A stretch of DNA of 64,000 nucleotides from Azospirillum sp. (GCA_027486405.1 JAIXPD010000052.1:56740-120739); one strand, 5' to 3'; positions 8,901 through 17,849 are shown, counted from the stretch's first letter. Program-made: numbers and translations. The notes: generated by a model from the sequence alone, not told the origin.

Positions 8901-10847
8901 GGCGGGCGGGGCAAAGGCGGAGTCCGCCGGGCGGTAGCACAGGACGCAGCCGGGCAGGCGGATCAACCGCTCCGACCGGAGAGCATCGGCCCCCGCCGGT
9001 GCGATGCGCGGATCGGCGAACTGGTACTCCATCACCGACAGGCCGGTGCTGTTGGGGTAGAGCGGCAGGCTGATGTGGATCGGGGCCGGGCGGTGGAAAA
9101 ACAGCGTCATCCGGTTGCGCGACATGTGCCCGTCGCAGTCGATCAGCACGTCGATGCCGTCGGCGCGGATCAAGGCGGCGAGGTCGGCGTCGCTCAGGCC
9201 CGCGCAATCGCGCCAGCGGTCCGCCGCCGCCTGGAACCGCGCGGTCGCCGCGTCGTGGACGGTGTCGTGGTGATAGCACGTCACCTCCACCGCCGCCCGG
9301 TCATGCCCCTCGATCAACGGCAAGAGGAAGTGATAGCCGGGGCCGGGGTAGCGCTGGAAATCCGGCGACAGATAGCCGATGCGCAAGCGCCGCTCCGGGT
9401 TGCGGTCGGTCGCGGTGAAGGTCGGGGCAAAGGTCGGGGCAAAGGTCGGGGTCGGCACACCGGACGGCGCGGTGAAGCGTTCAAACGCCCGGTGTTCGGC
9501 GAACACGTCCTCCAGATCGGCGGTCTCATCAAAACACAGACAGAACAGCAGGTTGGAGCGGATGGCGGCGTCGCCCGGCACCCGTTCCAATGCCGCGCGG
9601 AAGGCCGCCGCCGCCGCCGCGTTGCGGCCCAGCGCCATCAGCGAAACGCCGAGATTGGAGCGCGCCAGCGCCTCGTCCGCGCCAGCGCCCAGACGCAGGG
9701 CGCGGTCGAACAGTGGAATCGCCCGGTCGTGGGCGTTGGCCTCCAGCGCCTGGGTTCCCAGATTGATCCAGCCGGTGGCGCTGTCGGGGGTCAGCGCCAG
9801 CGCCCGACGGTGCCACCCTCCGGCGTCGTCCCGCCGCCGCGCCTGATGCAGCACCGACCCGGCGTTCACCGTCACCGCCGGATCGTCCGGAGCCAACCGG
9901 GTGGCCCGCAGCGCCGCCGTCACCGCCCCGTCGTTCCGCCCCAGCGCCGCCAGCGCCAGCCCCAGACCGGACCAGCCGACCGGCGCGGCGGGGGCCAGCG
10001 CCAAAGCCAGACGGAATCCGCCGACCGCCGCCGCCGCATCCCCCCGCCGGTGCCACAGGGCCGCCAGGGCCAGCGCGGTGGCGGGATCGGGGCGCTGCCG
10101 CAGCGCACGGGCCAGCCACGCGGCCCCGCGTTCCCAACGCTCCCCCGCCGCCAACCCCCCTGCCACCAAACCGTTGCCCAGAATGGCCAGCGCGTCGGCC
10201 TGATCGGGGACCAGCGCCAGCAACCGCCGCGCCGCCAGCGCCGCGCCCGCCGCGTCGCCCAGCGCGTGGCGCAGGCCGGTGACTTGCTCCTGCGCCGGGA
10301 TCAACAGCGGGGCGGTCGCCGCCACCGCCTCGAACGCCGCCAGCGCGGCCGCCGCCTGCCCGGCGTCGCGCAGCGCCGCCCCCCGGTTGTAGGCCGCTTC
10401 GGTCAAGCCGGGGTCGAGCGCCACCGCCCAGCCATACAGGCGCGCCGCCACCGCCGGTTGCCCGGAATCATAGAGCGCGTCGGCCAGACCGGTCAGCCCG
10501 CCCGCCTCGGCGGGCAGCAGCGCCAGCGCCCGGCAAAAGGCATCCGCCGCCGCCCCCATTTGTCCGGCGGAGCCGCTCAAGCGCGCCAAACTCAACCAAA
10601 AACCCGCCTGCCCGCCGTTGGCCGCCAGCGCCTGACGGACCAGCGCCGCGCCGCCCGCCGGGTCGCCGCCCTGCCCCTTGACCAGCCCCAGCAGATGCAG
10701 CGCGTCGGCGTGGCCCGGCTGCCGCTGCAACACCCGCTCGTACAGCGGCCCGGCCTCGGCCCAGCGCCCGGCCTGATGCAAGGCCACGGCGCGCGTCAGC
10801 AGGGCTTGCGCGTCCGCCGCAGGCTTCAGGCGGTTGATCGGCTTCAT
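5964..10847 (-). CDS. Giant multidomain glycosyltransferase: TPR + OGT-like (GT41) + GT9-like + C-terminal module
   Basis: The 1627-residue protein starts at MKPINRLKPAAD. Residues ~1-440 are TPR repeats rich in Ala, with units such as ALHQAGRWAEAGPLYERVL. Residues ~480-850 match the catalytic region of SPINDLY/OGT (GT41): RIGYLSPDFQRYPG, IDVLIDCDGHMSRN, FHRPAPIHISLPLYPNSTG, FTFGSFNNITKVND and NGGTTICDALWMGVPV. Residues ~888-1260 resemble GT9 heptosyltransferases, with RILVIKLDELGDFVLSTPFL and AMDSGPAHIAAAVGTPV. Residues ~1289-1627 are a further domain with WEYLTAGHIPYG and YHGGPRKNSAE that I do not recognise but which looks glycosyltransferase-like. The protein probably builds a glycan on a protein acceptor bound by the TPRs. 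Pro-rich linkers contain short in-frame repeats. Flagellin glycosylation is a plausible but unproven role. Confidence 0.85.
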   Translation of the reverse strand: MKPINRLKPAADAQALLTRAVALHQAGRWAEAGPLYERVLQRQPGHADALHLLGLVKGQGGDPAGGAALVRQALAANGGQAGFWLSLARLSGSAGQMGAAADAFCRALALLPAEAGGLTGLADALYDSGQPAVAARLYGWAVALDPGLTEAAYNRGAALRDAGQAAAALAAFEAVAATAPLLIPAQEQVTGLRHALGDAAGAALAARRLLALVPDQADALAILGNGLVAGGLAAGERWERGAAWLARALRQRPDPATALALAALWHRRGDAAAAVGGFRLALALAPAAPVGWSGLGLALAALGRNDGAVTAALRATRLAPDDPAVTVNAGSVLHQARRRDDAGGWHRRALALTPDSATGWINLGTQALEANAHDRAIPLFDRALRLGAGADEALARSNLGVSLMALGRNAAAAAAFRAALERVPGDAAIRSNLLFCLCFDETADLEDVFAEHRAFERFTAPSGVPTPTFAPTFAPTFTATDRNPERRLRIGYLSPDFQRYPGPGYHFLLPLIEGHDRAAVEVTCYHHDTVHDAATARFQAAADRWRDCAGLSDADLAALIRADGIDVLIDCDGHMSRNRMTLFFHRPAPIHISLPLYPNSTGLSVMEYQFADPRIAPAGADALRSERLIRLPGCVLCYRPADSAFAPPARPPVERNGVFTFGSFNNITKVNDATIALWARLLRAVPAARLLLKWRGLGSGGALDQRLLSAFAAQGVGADRLLLRGLTPDPYEDYTRIDVALDPVFANGGTTICDALWMGVPVLNRSGRAMISRWGASFLGAVGLDGLVADHDDAYVALGVRLATDRAFFDAQRADLRGRMARSPLMDEQGYARAVESACRTAWRRWCAGDEPVAFSVDAVAMAASVAVPSLPAPPLPGIPADALRRAARILVIKLDELGDFVLSTPFLRGLRASAPQAAIHLVVSASVVPLTEGCPHVDAVVSPTGDGAGGALNFRGRTPADLQRFAEAFRAGFDIAVTARVDFDKGGAATLAAASRAPIRLAHSEQVTPWKADANRGFDAAYTHTLPAGPARHEVAGALALLTALGGQDPGQGVELYPSAEELERARGGLAGRATGADARPPWTQRPRRLLAIAPTTASDRRNYPIPLLAALVARLVERAGIGGVVLVGAATDAARAAELARALASLCPLWDRTGATDPRGLTALLAAVDAVLAMDSGPAHIAAAVGTPVAVLSCHPQGGDPLNPHAPERFRPWSDAALVLQPPRATAPCGDGCRAAAAHCITGIAPDAAADSIAAFLRARAGWDDAPTPQPTPQPTSPPPRQTARSGAVVVSFPALPDAYPANRHWHAQLSSFVTRALVERFGGRVSFVPWDQPPPLRGQDAFVSFLPHPALGGWKRSVVLDNDNFDSDKWRFSAFRRFGYDAPLDPVADAYRLLDGQFARIVLVNDITRRRVADRDPRVADCWEHLSGLTGGRVSLHPHPIDKAFFSRLYGAEPPPDRARMLVYHGGPRKNSAELIALLRRLGFAENRDFSIAPYIDKGNDDLARFLLKNFFFVGNTSFSETGPINMWEYLTAGHIPYGHEDWWDGAGNPRLCWSYDPARQAENADNLDHLLRRMDVGALVEERDRLWHWWIGRRDNDWPCVTTDLCDQVDRLLSAPHPAEKRE
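7018..7044. repeat. In-frame 12-bp tandem repeat in linker of the glycosyltransferase fusion
   Basis: Two exact copies of a 12-bp unit plus a 3-bp remnant encode the repeated Pro-Thr-Pro-Gln linker just before the C-terminal module. The length keeps the frame. Confidence 0.7.
9418..9453. repeat. In-frame 3 x 12-bp tandem repeat before the OGT-like domain
   Basis: Three consecutive 12-bp units (consensus AAGGTCGGGGCA on the + strand, last unit diverged) encode repeated Pro-Thr-Phe-Ala between the TPR region and the catalytic domain. The unit number may vary between strains. Confidence 0.75.
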
Positions 10848-11044
10848 GCGCGCGGCGGCTCCGTGATGATGGTGGGCGGATAATGCTGGGGCGGGATTGG
10901 CGATTGCAAGCCATTCGGGTGCCACCACCCCCGCCCACAACAGCCCGCGCATGACTGCCCCGCGACATACGCCGCACCGCAGCGGCGGGGTTGCTGGCTA
11001 CACTTCAGGTCCTGAACCAAACCGCCCCGGTCAAAGCCCGTCCC

Positions 11045-12187
11045 ATGCGTTTGATTGTCCTGCTCGGCCTTGCCGGATTCGCCAGCGCCTTTTCCCTGCG
11101 CACCACCGATCCGCTGCTGTCGCTGATCGCCACCGATCTGAACGTCACCATGCAGCAGGCGGTGTTGCTGGCCTCGGCCTACACCCTGCCCTACGCGCTG
11201 ATGCAGATCGTGTTGGGGCCGGTGGGCGACGCCATCGGCAAATCGCGGTTGATCCGGCTGGCCTTGGTGATTTTGACCATCGGCCTGACCCTGTCGGCCA
11301 TCGCCCCCAGCTACGCCACCGTCTTCGCCGCCCGCATGTTGGCCGGGGCCTTTGCCGGGGGGATCATCCCGGCGTCAATGGCGCTGATCGGCGACCGCGT
11401 GGCCTATGAGGAGCGGCAGATCGCCATCAGCCGCTTCCTGCTGGCGGTCATCCTGGGCCAGATGGCGGGGTCGGTGGTGGCCGGGTCGTTGGCGGAGTTG
11501 GCGGGCTGGCGCGTGGTGTTCGGGCTGGCCGCCGGCTTGACCGCGCTGGTCTGCGTCGCCACCGTGATCGGCCTGCGGCGGGAGGTGGAAAAACGCTCGC
11601 CCCTGTCGCTGGCCGACGCGCAGCTGCGCTATGGAACCGTGCTGACCAACCCGGCCTCGCTGATCGTCTTCGCCACCGTGGCGGCGGAAGGCATCCTGAT
11701 CTTCGGCCTGTTCCCCTTCGTCGCCCCGATCCTGCAAGAGCATGGCGCGGGCGGGGCGTTCGAGGCCGGGATGACCATCGCCGGATTCGCCATCGGCGGC
11801 GTGGTCTACAGCGCCATCGTCCGCCGCCTGATCCGGCGGTTGGGCCAATGGGGCATGATGAAGGCCGGGGGCCTGTGCTGCGCCCTGGCCTATCTCGTCG
11901 CCGCCTTTCCGGTTCCCTGGCCGGTGGTGTGCGGGGCCTTCCTGCTGGCCGGTTTCGGCTTTTACATGCTGCACAACACCATGCAGACCCAGGCGACGGA
12001 ACTGGCCCCGACCGCGCGCGGCTCGGCACTCGCCCTGTTCGCCTCCTCCTTCTTTTTGGGGCAGGGGGTGGGGCCGGTGGTCTATGGCGCGCTGGTCCAC
12101 CACACCGGCTTTCCCGCCCTGCTGCTGGGGGTGGCGGTCTTGACCGCCGCGCTCGGCTTCGTCTCCGTCCGCCTGATCCGGCGCTGA
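11045..12187 (+). CDS. MFS transporter
   Basis: The 380-residue protein has about twelve hydrophobic segments and the MFS loop 2-3 signature in the form GPVGDAIGKSRLIR. It also shows AFAGGIIPASMALIGD, typical of the DHA1 (drug/sugar exporter) type. It should move a small molecule across the inner membrane using the proton gradient. The ATG at 11045 is preferred over an upstream TTG at 10991 because the first membrane helix begins right after it, but neither has a strong ribosome site. It diverges from the glycosyltransferase fusion and converges on the GH4 gene. The substrate is unknown. Confidence 0.85.
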   Translation: MRLIVLLGLAGFASAFSLRTTDPLLSLIATDLNVTMQQAVLLASAYTLPYALMQIVLGPVGDAIGKSRLIRLALVILTIGLTLSAIAPSYATVFAARMLAGAFAGGIIPASMALIGDRVAYEERQIAISRFLLAVILGQMAGSVVAGSLAELAGWRVVFGLAAGLTALVCVATVIGLRREVEKRSPLSLADAQLRYGTVLTNPASLIVFATVAAEGILIFGLFPFVAPILQEHGAGGAFEAGMTIAGFAIGGVVYSAIVRRLIRRLGQWGMMKAGGLCCALAYLVAAFPVPWPVVCGAFLLAGFGFYMLHNTMQTQATELAPTARGSALALFASSFFLGQGVGPVVYGALVHHTGFPALLLGVAVLTAALGFVSVRLIRR

Positions 12188-12227
12188 GGCGGGGGACGCG
12201 CCGTCACCGGAACAGGCGGAACAAACC

Positions 12228-13511
12228 TCACAGGCAGGGGCGGATGTAGGGTTTGTTGGCCTCCCACAGCTCATCCAGGATGGCGACGGCGGCGGTGCTG
12301 GAGGTGATGACCGGGTCGATCAGCAGCGCTTGCAGGGCCAGTTCCTTCGACCCGCGCAAGGCCGCCTCCACCGCCAATTGCTGCACCCCGGCCTGAACCG
12401 ACAGCAGCTTGACGATGGGATCGGGCAGGCGGCCCAGCGACACCGGATGCACCCCGGCGGCGTCCGCGATCAAGGGGACCTCCACCGCCAATTCGTCGGG
12501 CAGGCCGGGCACGACGCCCCGGTTGACGACGATGCCGGATTCGACGAAGCGCTTCTGGTTGTGCAGAATCCCGGCGATGACGGCGACGGCGCGCTCACCC
12601 CAGCTCGGTTTGGTCCAATCGTCGGGAATGGCCTTGCTGCCGTCGATCACGCCGTCCATCAGGTCCTTCAGGATGACGCGGCCACGCTCGTCGTTCTCAA
12701 AGTCAAAACCATGCTCGCCGCCCTCCCAGCCATAGGGCAGATACTCGCCCATATGGTCGTCGCTGCACGTCACCCACAGGCCGAAGGCGTGGAACAGCCG
12801 CCGGGTCAGCGGGGTGAAGGCGGGGTCGTGGGTCTTTTCCCGCTCCCGCAGCAGGGGGTAGAGGTCGCGCCCGTTGGAGCGTTCGCGGATCGCCGTCAGC
12901 CATTGGAAATGGTTCAGGCCCGCCCCCCAGACATCGACCTCCTTTTCCGCCATGCCCAGAATCTGGCAAACGAACCAGCGGGCCAGGAAAATACCGTGGC
13001 ACAACCCGATGGAGCGCACCGACGTGCAGCGCGACAGCCCCAGCACGATGCGGCTTTCCGGGTTCGACAGGTTGATGAACAGCGCGTCGGGGCAGATCGC
13101 CTCCACATCGCGCACAATGTCCACGATCAGCGGCAGGGTGCGCAGGGTGAAAAACAGCCCGCCCGGCCCGCCATTTTCGCCCAGCGTGTGGCGGATGCCG
13201 TGCTTTTTCGGCACCTCGAAATCCAGCTTCCACAGCCGGTTGCGATCGATGGCGATGGCGCACAGGACAAAGCCCGCGCCGACCAGCGCCGCCTTGCGGT
13301 CGGTGGTCTTTTCGATGGTGATGCGGGCGTCGCCCTCGCGGTTCAGCACCTCGGCCAGCGCGGCCATGCGGTCCAGCGCCTCGGGGTTGGTGTCCACCAG
13401 CGTCAGGGTGCTGCCCGCCAGTTCGCTGGTGGAAAACAGATCCTGGAACAGGCTCAGGCCAAAGGCGGCGCTGCCCGCCCCGATGAACACGATCTTGGTG
13501 GTGTTGGCCAT
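12228..13511 (-). CDS. GH4-family alpha-glucosidase/alpha-galactosidase
   Basis: The 427-residue protein belongs to glycoside hydrolase family 4, which uses NAD+ and a divalent metal. The N-terminal [12 protein letters not shown] is the Rossmann dinucleotide motif. [10 protein letters not shown] and GLCHGIF (the family's metal-binding Cys-His region) and GLNHFQW are GH4 landmarks. The CHG type is the one seen in alpha-glucosidases and alpha-galactosidases, in contrast to the CDxP type of 6-phospho-glucosidases. An AAGGA ribosome site supports the start at 13511; a longer frame upstream runs antisense through the GH1 gene and is rejected. It diverges from the GH1 gene, suggesting a shared sugar substrate. 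Confidence 0.88.
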   Translation of the reverse strand: MANTTKIVFIGAGSAAFGLSLFQDLFSTSELAGSTLTLVDTNPEALDRMAALAEVLNREGDARITIEKTTDRKAALVGAGFVLCAIAIDRNRLWKLDFEVPKKHGIRHTLGENGGPGGLFFTLRTLPLIVDIVRDVEAICPDALFINLSNPESRIVLGLSRCTSVRSIGLCHGIFLARWFVCQILGMAEKEVDVWGAGLNHFQWLTAIRERSNGRDLYPLLREREKTHDPAFTPLTRRLFHAFGLWVTCSDDHMGEYLPYGWEGGEHGFDFENDERGRVILKDLMDGVIDGSKAIPDDWTKPSWGERAVAVIAGILHNQKRFVESGIVVNRGVVPGLPDELAVEVPLIADAAGVHPVSLGRLPDPIVKLLSVQAGVQQLAVEAALRGSKELALQALLIDPVITSSTAAVAILDELWEANKPYIRPCL

Positions 13512-13778
13512 CGGCGTTTCCTTCCACAGTGGGGCCGCCTGCATGACAACCGCCCGTAAGCGGCGGCGGCGGTTTAAGGGCGGCGGCCCCGTTCTTGTTC
13601 GCTTGACCACCAGCCTACGCCCATCCCCGCCCGCTGCCCAGATGGGACCGGCACGGTCCTGCTGCGACCCAACGCCCTGCGCCCGCACGCCGCAGCCCCC
13701 GCGCAGCCCATGGCGTCGCCGCCCGGCTTGGGGCATGCTGGTTGATAAAGGCAAAACCGTCCGTGGGAGGACAACGCC
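13512..13778. promoter_or_regulatory. Divergent promoter region of the GH4 and GH1 genes
   Basis: The 267-bp gap separates two divergently read glycosidase genes and must hold both promoters. A GGGAGGAC ribosome site precedes the GH1 ATG. I see no clear palindromic operator, and no regulator gene is adjacent. Confidence 0.5.
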
Positions 13779-15119
13779 ATGCCATCCTTCACCTTTCCGC
13801 CCGGATTCCGTTGGGGTGCCTCGACCTCGTCCTACCAGATCGAAGGGGCGCTGGACGTCGATGGGCGCGGCCCCTGCGTGTGGGACCGCTTCACCGCCCA
13901 GGGCCGCATCCAGGACGGGACCAGTGCGGCCACCGCCTGCGACCATTACCACCGCTTCCCCGAGGACATCGCGCTGTTGAAGGCGGCGGGCTTTGACAGC
14001 TACCGCTTTTCCATCGCCTGGCCGCGCATCCAGCCGACCGGAACCGGCGCGATCGAGACTCGCGGCCTGGATTTCTACGACCGGCTGGTCGATGGGCTGC
14101 TGGAGGCCGGGATCACCCCGATGGCCTGCCTGTACCATTGGGACCTGCCGCAACCGCTGGAGGACGCCACCGGGCCGCAGGGCGGCGGCTGGCAGGGCCG
14201 CGACATCATCGGCCCCTTTGCCGATTACGCCCGCATCGTCGCCGCCCGGCTGGCCGACCGGGTGAAGGAATGGATGATGCTGAACGAACCCAACGTCGTG
14301 GCCATCTTCGGCTATGGCGTGGGGGAACACGCGCCGGGGCACAAACTGGGCGAACAGGGCATCCTGCGCGCCCTGCACCACCAGAATCTCGCGCAAGGGG
14401 CGGCGCTGCGCGCCATCGCGGCGGAGCATTCCGGCCTGACGCTGGGAACCGTGCTGAACCTGCAACCCAGCGTCCCCGACAGCGACACACCGGCGGACAT
14501 CGCCGCCGCCGCCCGCTGGGACGCGGTGTGGAACCGGGTGACGCTGGACGGCGTGCTGCGCGGTGAGATCCCCGCCCTGCTGGCCGACAAGATGGACAGC
14601 TTCGTCCTGCCCGGCGACCGGGAGGCGATCCGCTACCCCATCGATTTGCTGGGCATCAACTACTACTCCCGCATGACGATGAAGCATGAGGAGGGCCATC
14701 CCTTTGATGTGTGGTGGGGGGAGGCGCAATGCCGCCGCTGGACCGGCATGGCGTGGCCGGTGCAGCCGGAGGGGCTGTACGATTTGTTGAGCGAGCTGCG
14801 CACCGGCTATGGCAACCCCGCCGTCTTCATCGCCGAAAACGGCTGCGCCTATGACGACGTGGTGGCGGAGGATGGCCACATCCACGACGCCGAACGGGTG
14901 CTGTATTTCCGCGAGCATCTGGAATCGGTGGCCCAGGCGCTGGCCGAGGGCTGCAACGTCACAGGCTATCTGTGCTGGAGCCTGCTCGACAATTTCGAAT
15001 GGGCCTATGGGCTGGCCAAGCGGTTCGGCGTGGTCCGCGTCGATTACGACACGCTGAAACGCACGCCCAAGGACAGCTACCATTTCCTCAGCGCGGTTGC
15101 GAAAAGCGGGAGCTTGTAA
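13779..15119 (+). CDS. GH1 beta-glucosidase
   Basis: The 446-residue protein is a full-length family 1 glycosidase (BglA/BglB type). [19 protein letters not shown] is the N-terminal signature with the substrate-binding Gln. E170 in MLNEPNV is the acid/base, and E353 in FIAENG is the nucleophile. The C-terminal [12 protein letters not shown] closes the sugar site. It lacks a signal peptide, so it acts in the cytoplasm on imported beta-glucosides. It diverges from a GH4 glycosidase. No sugar transporter or regulator is adjacent, so induction must be controlled elsewhere. Confidence 0.95.
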   Translation: MPSFTFPPGFRWGASTSSYQIEGALDVDGRGPCVWDRFTAQGRIQDGTSAATACDHYHRFPEDIALLKAAGFDSYRFSIAWPRIQPTGTGAIETRGLDFYDRLVDGLLEAGITPMACLYHWDLPQPLEDATGPQGGGWQGRDIIGPFADYARIVAARLADRVKEWMMLNEPNVVAIFGYGVGEHAPGHKLGEQGILRALHHQNLAQGAALRAIAAEHSGLTLGTVLNLQPSVPDSDTPADIAAAARWDAVWNRVTLDGVLRGEIPALLADKMDSFVLPGDREAIRYPIDLLGINYYSRMTMKHEEGHPFDVWWGEAQCRRWTGMAWPVQPEGLYDLLSELRTGYGNPAVFIAENGCAYDDVVAEDGHIHDAERVLYFREHLESVAQALAEGCNVTGYLCWSLLDNFEWAYGLAKRFGVVRVDYDTLKRTPKDSYHFLSAVAKSGSL

Positions 15120-15209
15120 CGTTTTGTTGGTCCTGCCCCTGTACTTTCGACCAGCCGCATCCTATTCGTTAGTCATACGGAGGATCGCAGAAACAGCCCG
15201 GACCGCGCG

Positions 15210-17030
15210 ATGGACAGCCTGACCACCCCGCCCGGCGGCACCGCCGCCCGCAGCTTCACCCGCCGTTTCCTGGATTTCGCCGGTGGCTATTGGACCGGCG
15301 AACAGCGGGTGAAGGTGTGGTTGCTGACCATCGCGCTGATCGTGCTGACGGTTGGGCAGGTCGTCGTTCCGGTGCTGATCAACATCTGGAGCGAACAACT
15401 GTTCGACGCGTTGGAGCAGCGGTCGATGGACCGCTTCTTCACCATGATCGGCGCGGTGGTGGTCATCATCGGCTACAACATCGTCAACGCGGTGCTGCAT
15501 CTGCTGGTCAAGCGGCGGCTGCAACTGGGCTGGCGGCAATGGCTGACCAAGAAGCTGCTGGAGGACTGGTTGCGCCGGGGCCGCCACCACCAGATCGCCT
15601 TCCTGCCCGGCGACCATGACAATCCCGATGGCCGGATTGCCGAGGATGTGCGCATCACGGCGGAAATGGCCATCGATCTTGGCCATTCGCTGACCTATTG
15701 CGCCATGCTGCTGGTCAGCTTCACGAACATCCTGTGGATGCTGTCCGGGCGGATCACCGTCACCCTGTTCGGCAGCGACCTGACGGTCCCGGGCCATCTG
15801 CTGTTCATCGCCCTGATCTACGCCGCGATGGGAACCACCATCGCCCTGCTGGTTGGGCAACCGCTGGTCCGCGCCGTCAACCAGCGCCAGCATTACGAGG
15901 CGGATTTCCGCTTCGGTCTGGCCCGCGTGCGCGAAAACGGGCAGGCCATCGCCCTGCTGCACGGGGAAACCGCCGAACGGACCAGCCTGACCGGGCTGTT
16001 TGCCCAGGTGGCGACCGGTTGGCACGGGCAAACCCGCGCGCTGGGCCACATGATGCTGTTCAGCGCCACCTATTCGGTGCTGTCGGCGGCCTTTCCCATT
16101 CTGGTCGCCGCCCCGCGCTACATCGCCGGGACCATCTCGCTCGGCGTGCTGATGCAGACCTCCCAGGCGTTCCAGCAGACGGTCGGCGCGCTGTCCTGGC
16201 CGATCGACAATCTGGCCCGCGCGGCGGAATGGCGGGCGTCGGTGGAGCGCGTGCTGAATCTGCACGACGCGCTCGGGCGGTTGGACCGCGACATCTGCGG
16301 GGTGGAGGAAAACCACATCGCCATCGAACGGTCCGAGGACAACCACGATCTTGTGTGCAGCGGCGTGCGCATCCACGAGCCGGACGGCAAGCCGCTGGTC
16401 GAGCGGTTCGACCTGACGGTCCAGCAGGGCGACCGGGTGTTGATCGTCGGCGACGCGGCGGCCACCGTCCGCCTGTTCCGCGCGGTGGCGGGGGCGTGGC
16501 CGTGGGGCAGCGGACACATCCGCCTGCCGTCCAACACCCGCGTGTTCTTCATCCCCGAACGGCCCTATCTGCCGCACGACAGCTTGCGCGCGGTGCTGGC
16601 CTATCCCGGTACGCCCAACCCGGCGGGGGACGAGGCGGCCAAGGCGGCGCTGCGCGACGTCGGCCTGCCCCATCTGGCCGACCAGCTCGACCACACGGAG
16701 GAATGGGACGAAACCCTGTCGGTGCCGGAAAGCCAGCGCCTGAGCTTCGCCCGCCTGCTGATCCGCCGCCCCGACTGGATTTTCCTGGAGGACGCCACCG
16801 ACTCCCTGGATCTGGACAGCGAGGAGGAGTTGCTCGCCCTGCTCAACCGCAAATTCCCACAGGCCACGCTGCTGACCATCAGCAACCACAGCGGCCTTGC
16901 CGCCCATCACACCCGCAAGCTGGTGCTGGAACGGCGGAACGGCAGCGTCACCCTGCGGGAGGTGCAGCAGGACGTCGTCATCAACGACAGCGACACCACC
17001 CGCCGGGGCCGCCGCAGCGTCCGCGCGTGA
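15210..17030 (+). CDS. SbmA/BacA-ABCD-type transporter with degenerate ATPase domain
   Basis: The 606-residue protein has the membrane domain of the YddA/SbmA/ABCD family, with FLDFAGGYWTGEQRVKVW, IWSEQLFDALEQRSMDRFF and NPDGRIAEDVR. It is followed by a domain aligned with their ATPase. Every ATPase motif is altered. The P-loop reads VGDAAATVRL (about residues 411-420) instead of GPSGSGKST, the signature reads LSVPESQR (about 503-510) instead of LSGGEQQR, and Walker B ends FLEDATDSLD. The frame is otherwise clean, so this is not a broken gene. SbmA and BacA, which lack an ATPase domain, use the proton gradient; this protein may do likewise. A peptide substrate is inferred from the family. Confidence 0.85.
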   Translation: MDSLTTPPGGTAARSFTRRFLDFAGGYWTGEQRVKVWLLTIALIVLTVGQVVVPVLINIWSEQLFDALEQRSMDRFFTMIGAVVVIIGYNIVNAVLHLLVKRRLQLGWRQWLTKKLLEDWLRRGRHHQIAFLPGDHDNPDGRIAEDVRITAEMAIDLGHSLTYCAMLLVSFTNILWMLSGRITVTLFGSDLTVPGHLLFIALIYAAMGTTIALLVGQPLVRAVNQRQHYEADFRFGLARVRENGQAIALLHGETAERTSLTGLFAQVATGWHGQTRALGHMMLFSATYSVLSAAFPILVAAPRYIAGTISLGVLMQTSQAFQQTVGALSWPIDNLARAAEWRASVERVLNLHDALGRLDRDICGVEENHIAIERSEDNHDLVCSGVRIHEPDGKPLVERFDLTVQQGDRVLIVGDAAATVRLFRAVAGAWPWGSGHIRLPSNTRVFFIPERPYLPHDSLRAVLAYPGTPNPAGDEAAKAALRDVGLPHLADQLDHTEEWDETLSVPESQRLSFARLLIRRPDWIFLEDATDSLDLDSEEELLALLNRKFPQATLLTISNHSGLAAHHTRKLVLERRNGSVTLREVQQDVVINDSDTTRRGRRSVRA

Positions 17031-17035
17031 CGGAC

Positions 17036-17095
17036 AGGAACGTTACGGGCGGGAACCTTATGAACGGGAACCTTATGAACGGGAACGTTATGGGC
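17036..17095. repeat. Four-unit 15-bp tandem repeat between convergent genes
   Basis: Four 15-bp units run head to tail; the middle two are identical (GGGAACCTTATGAAC) and the outer two differ by a few bases. The array begins six bases after the stop of the ABC-type gene and runs into the last codons of the convergent NlpC/P60 gene. Confidence 0.85.
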
Positions 17096-17849
17096 GGCGC
17101 ACCCCGTTGATAACCTCCGCCCGGGCGACGACATCGGCCAGCGGCTCCACCACCACCGACATGGTGAACACGGTGGCGTGCAGCAGGTGACGGTCGTCCA
17201 GCATCAGCCCGACATGGCCGGGGAAAAACACGATGTCGCCATAGTGAAAGGCGACATCGCGGCCATCGTCGGAGATCCAGGCCCCCAGCCGGTCGTCCTT
17301 GCGCTGCATCCCGCTGCTGTGGTGCGACACCACCCCCGCCGCCGCCATGGCGGTCAGCACCAGCCCGGAACAATCGATCCCGAACGCGCTGCGCCCACCC
17401 CAGACATAGGGCGTTTCCAGAAAGCGCAGGGCGGTGGCGATGTGGTCGCGGACGGGCGGCGCGTCCAGCGGTTCCAGCCATGTGCCGAACACCCACAGCC
17501 CATCGCCCACCCCGACCCACCCGTTTTCGGCCCGCCCATCCAAGCGCAGCAACGACCCGAAACTCAGCGTGCCGACCGGCGGGGCCTTGTGGGTGGGGGC
17601 CGGGTGCAGGTCGGCGCGCAGGGCGCGCACGCGATGCGTGGTGATGACCGGTTCGGCCTGCGGCGTGTCGGGCGGCAGCCAGCCGATGTGGCCGTCAAAG
17701 CCGTTTTCGACCCGCAACCAGCCGTCCTGCTCCTCCAACACATGAAACACCTCGCCGCGCAGCATTTCGCTGGTCTGCGGCACGCCCGCGCGCGCCTCCT
17801 CCAACAGGACGGCGTGCGGGGCGGTGATTTGACGGATCACGGGCGGCAT
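17088..17849 (-). CDS. NlpC/P60 peptidoglycan hydrolase with N-terminal SH3-like domains
   Basis: The 253-residue protein ends in an NlpC/P60 domain. C160 in FGIDCSGLV is the nucleophile, the His in FPGHVGLM the base, and the His in LLHATVF the third residue. The first ~120 residues form two SH3b-like repeats (GEVFHVLEEQDGWLRVEN and FGSLLRLDGRAENGWVGV), which usually bind the cell wall. The protein should cut the D-Glu to diamino acid bond of stem peptides. No signal peptide is evident, so it may work on recycled muropeptides in the cytoplasm or be exported another way. The 15-bp repeat array reaches its final codons. Confidence 0.9.
   Translation of the reverse strand: MPPVIRQITAPHAVLLEEARAGVPQTSEMLRGEVFHVLEEQDGWLRVENGFDGHIGWLPPDTPQAEPVITTHRVRALRADLHPAPTHKAPPVGTLSFGSLLRLDGRAENGWVGVGDGLWVFGTWLEPLDAPPVRDHIATALRFLETPYVWGGRSAFGIDCSGLVLTAMAAAGVVSHHSSGMQRKDDRLGAWISDDGRDVAFHYGDIVFFPGHVGLMLDDRHLLHATVFTMSVVVEPLADVVARAEVINGVRRP

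Noticed and set aside
5985..10883. Very long open frame antisense to the glycosyltransferase fusion
   Set aside because: Its translation is rich in Arg, Gln, Gly and His with no domain, as expected of a mirror frame in GC-rich coding DNA; the minus strand has clear domains.
13512..15083. N-terminal extension of the GH4 gene across the GH1 gene
   Set aside because: The added residues are antisense to the GH1 coding region and lack similarity; a good ribosome site precedes the ATG at 13511.
17036..17095. 15-bp array read as a CRISPR
   Set aside because: Units are contiguous with no spacers and are too short.
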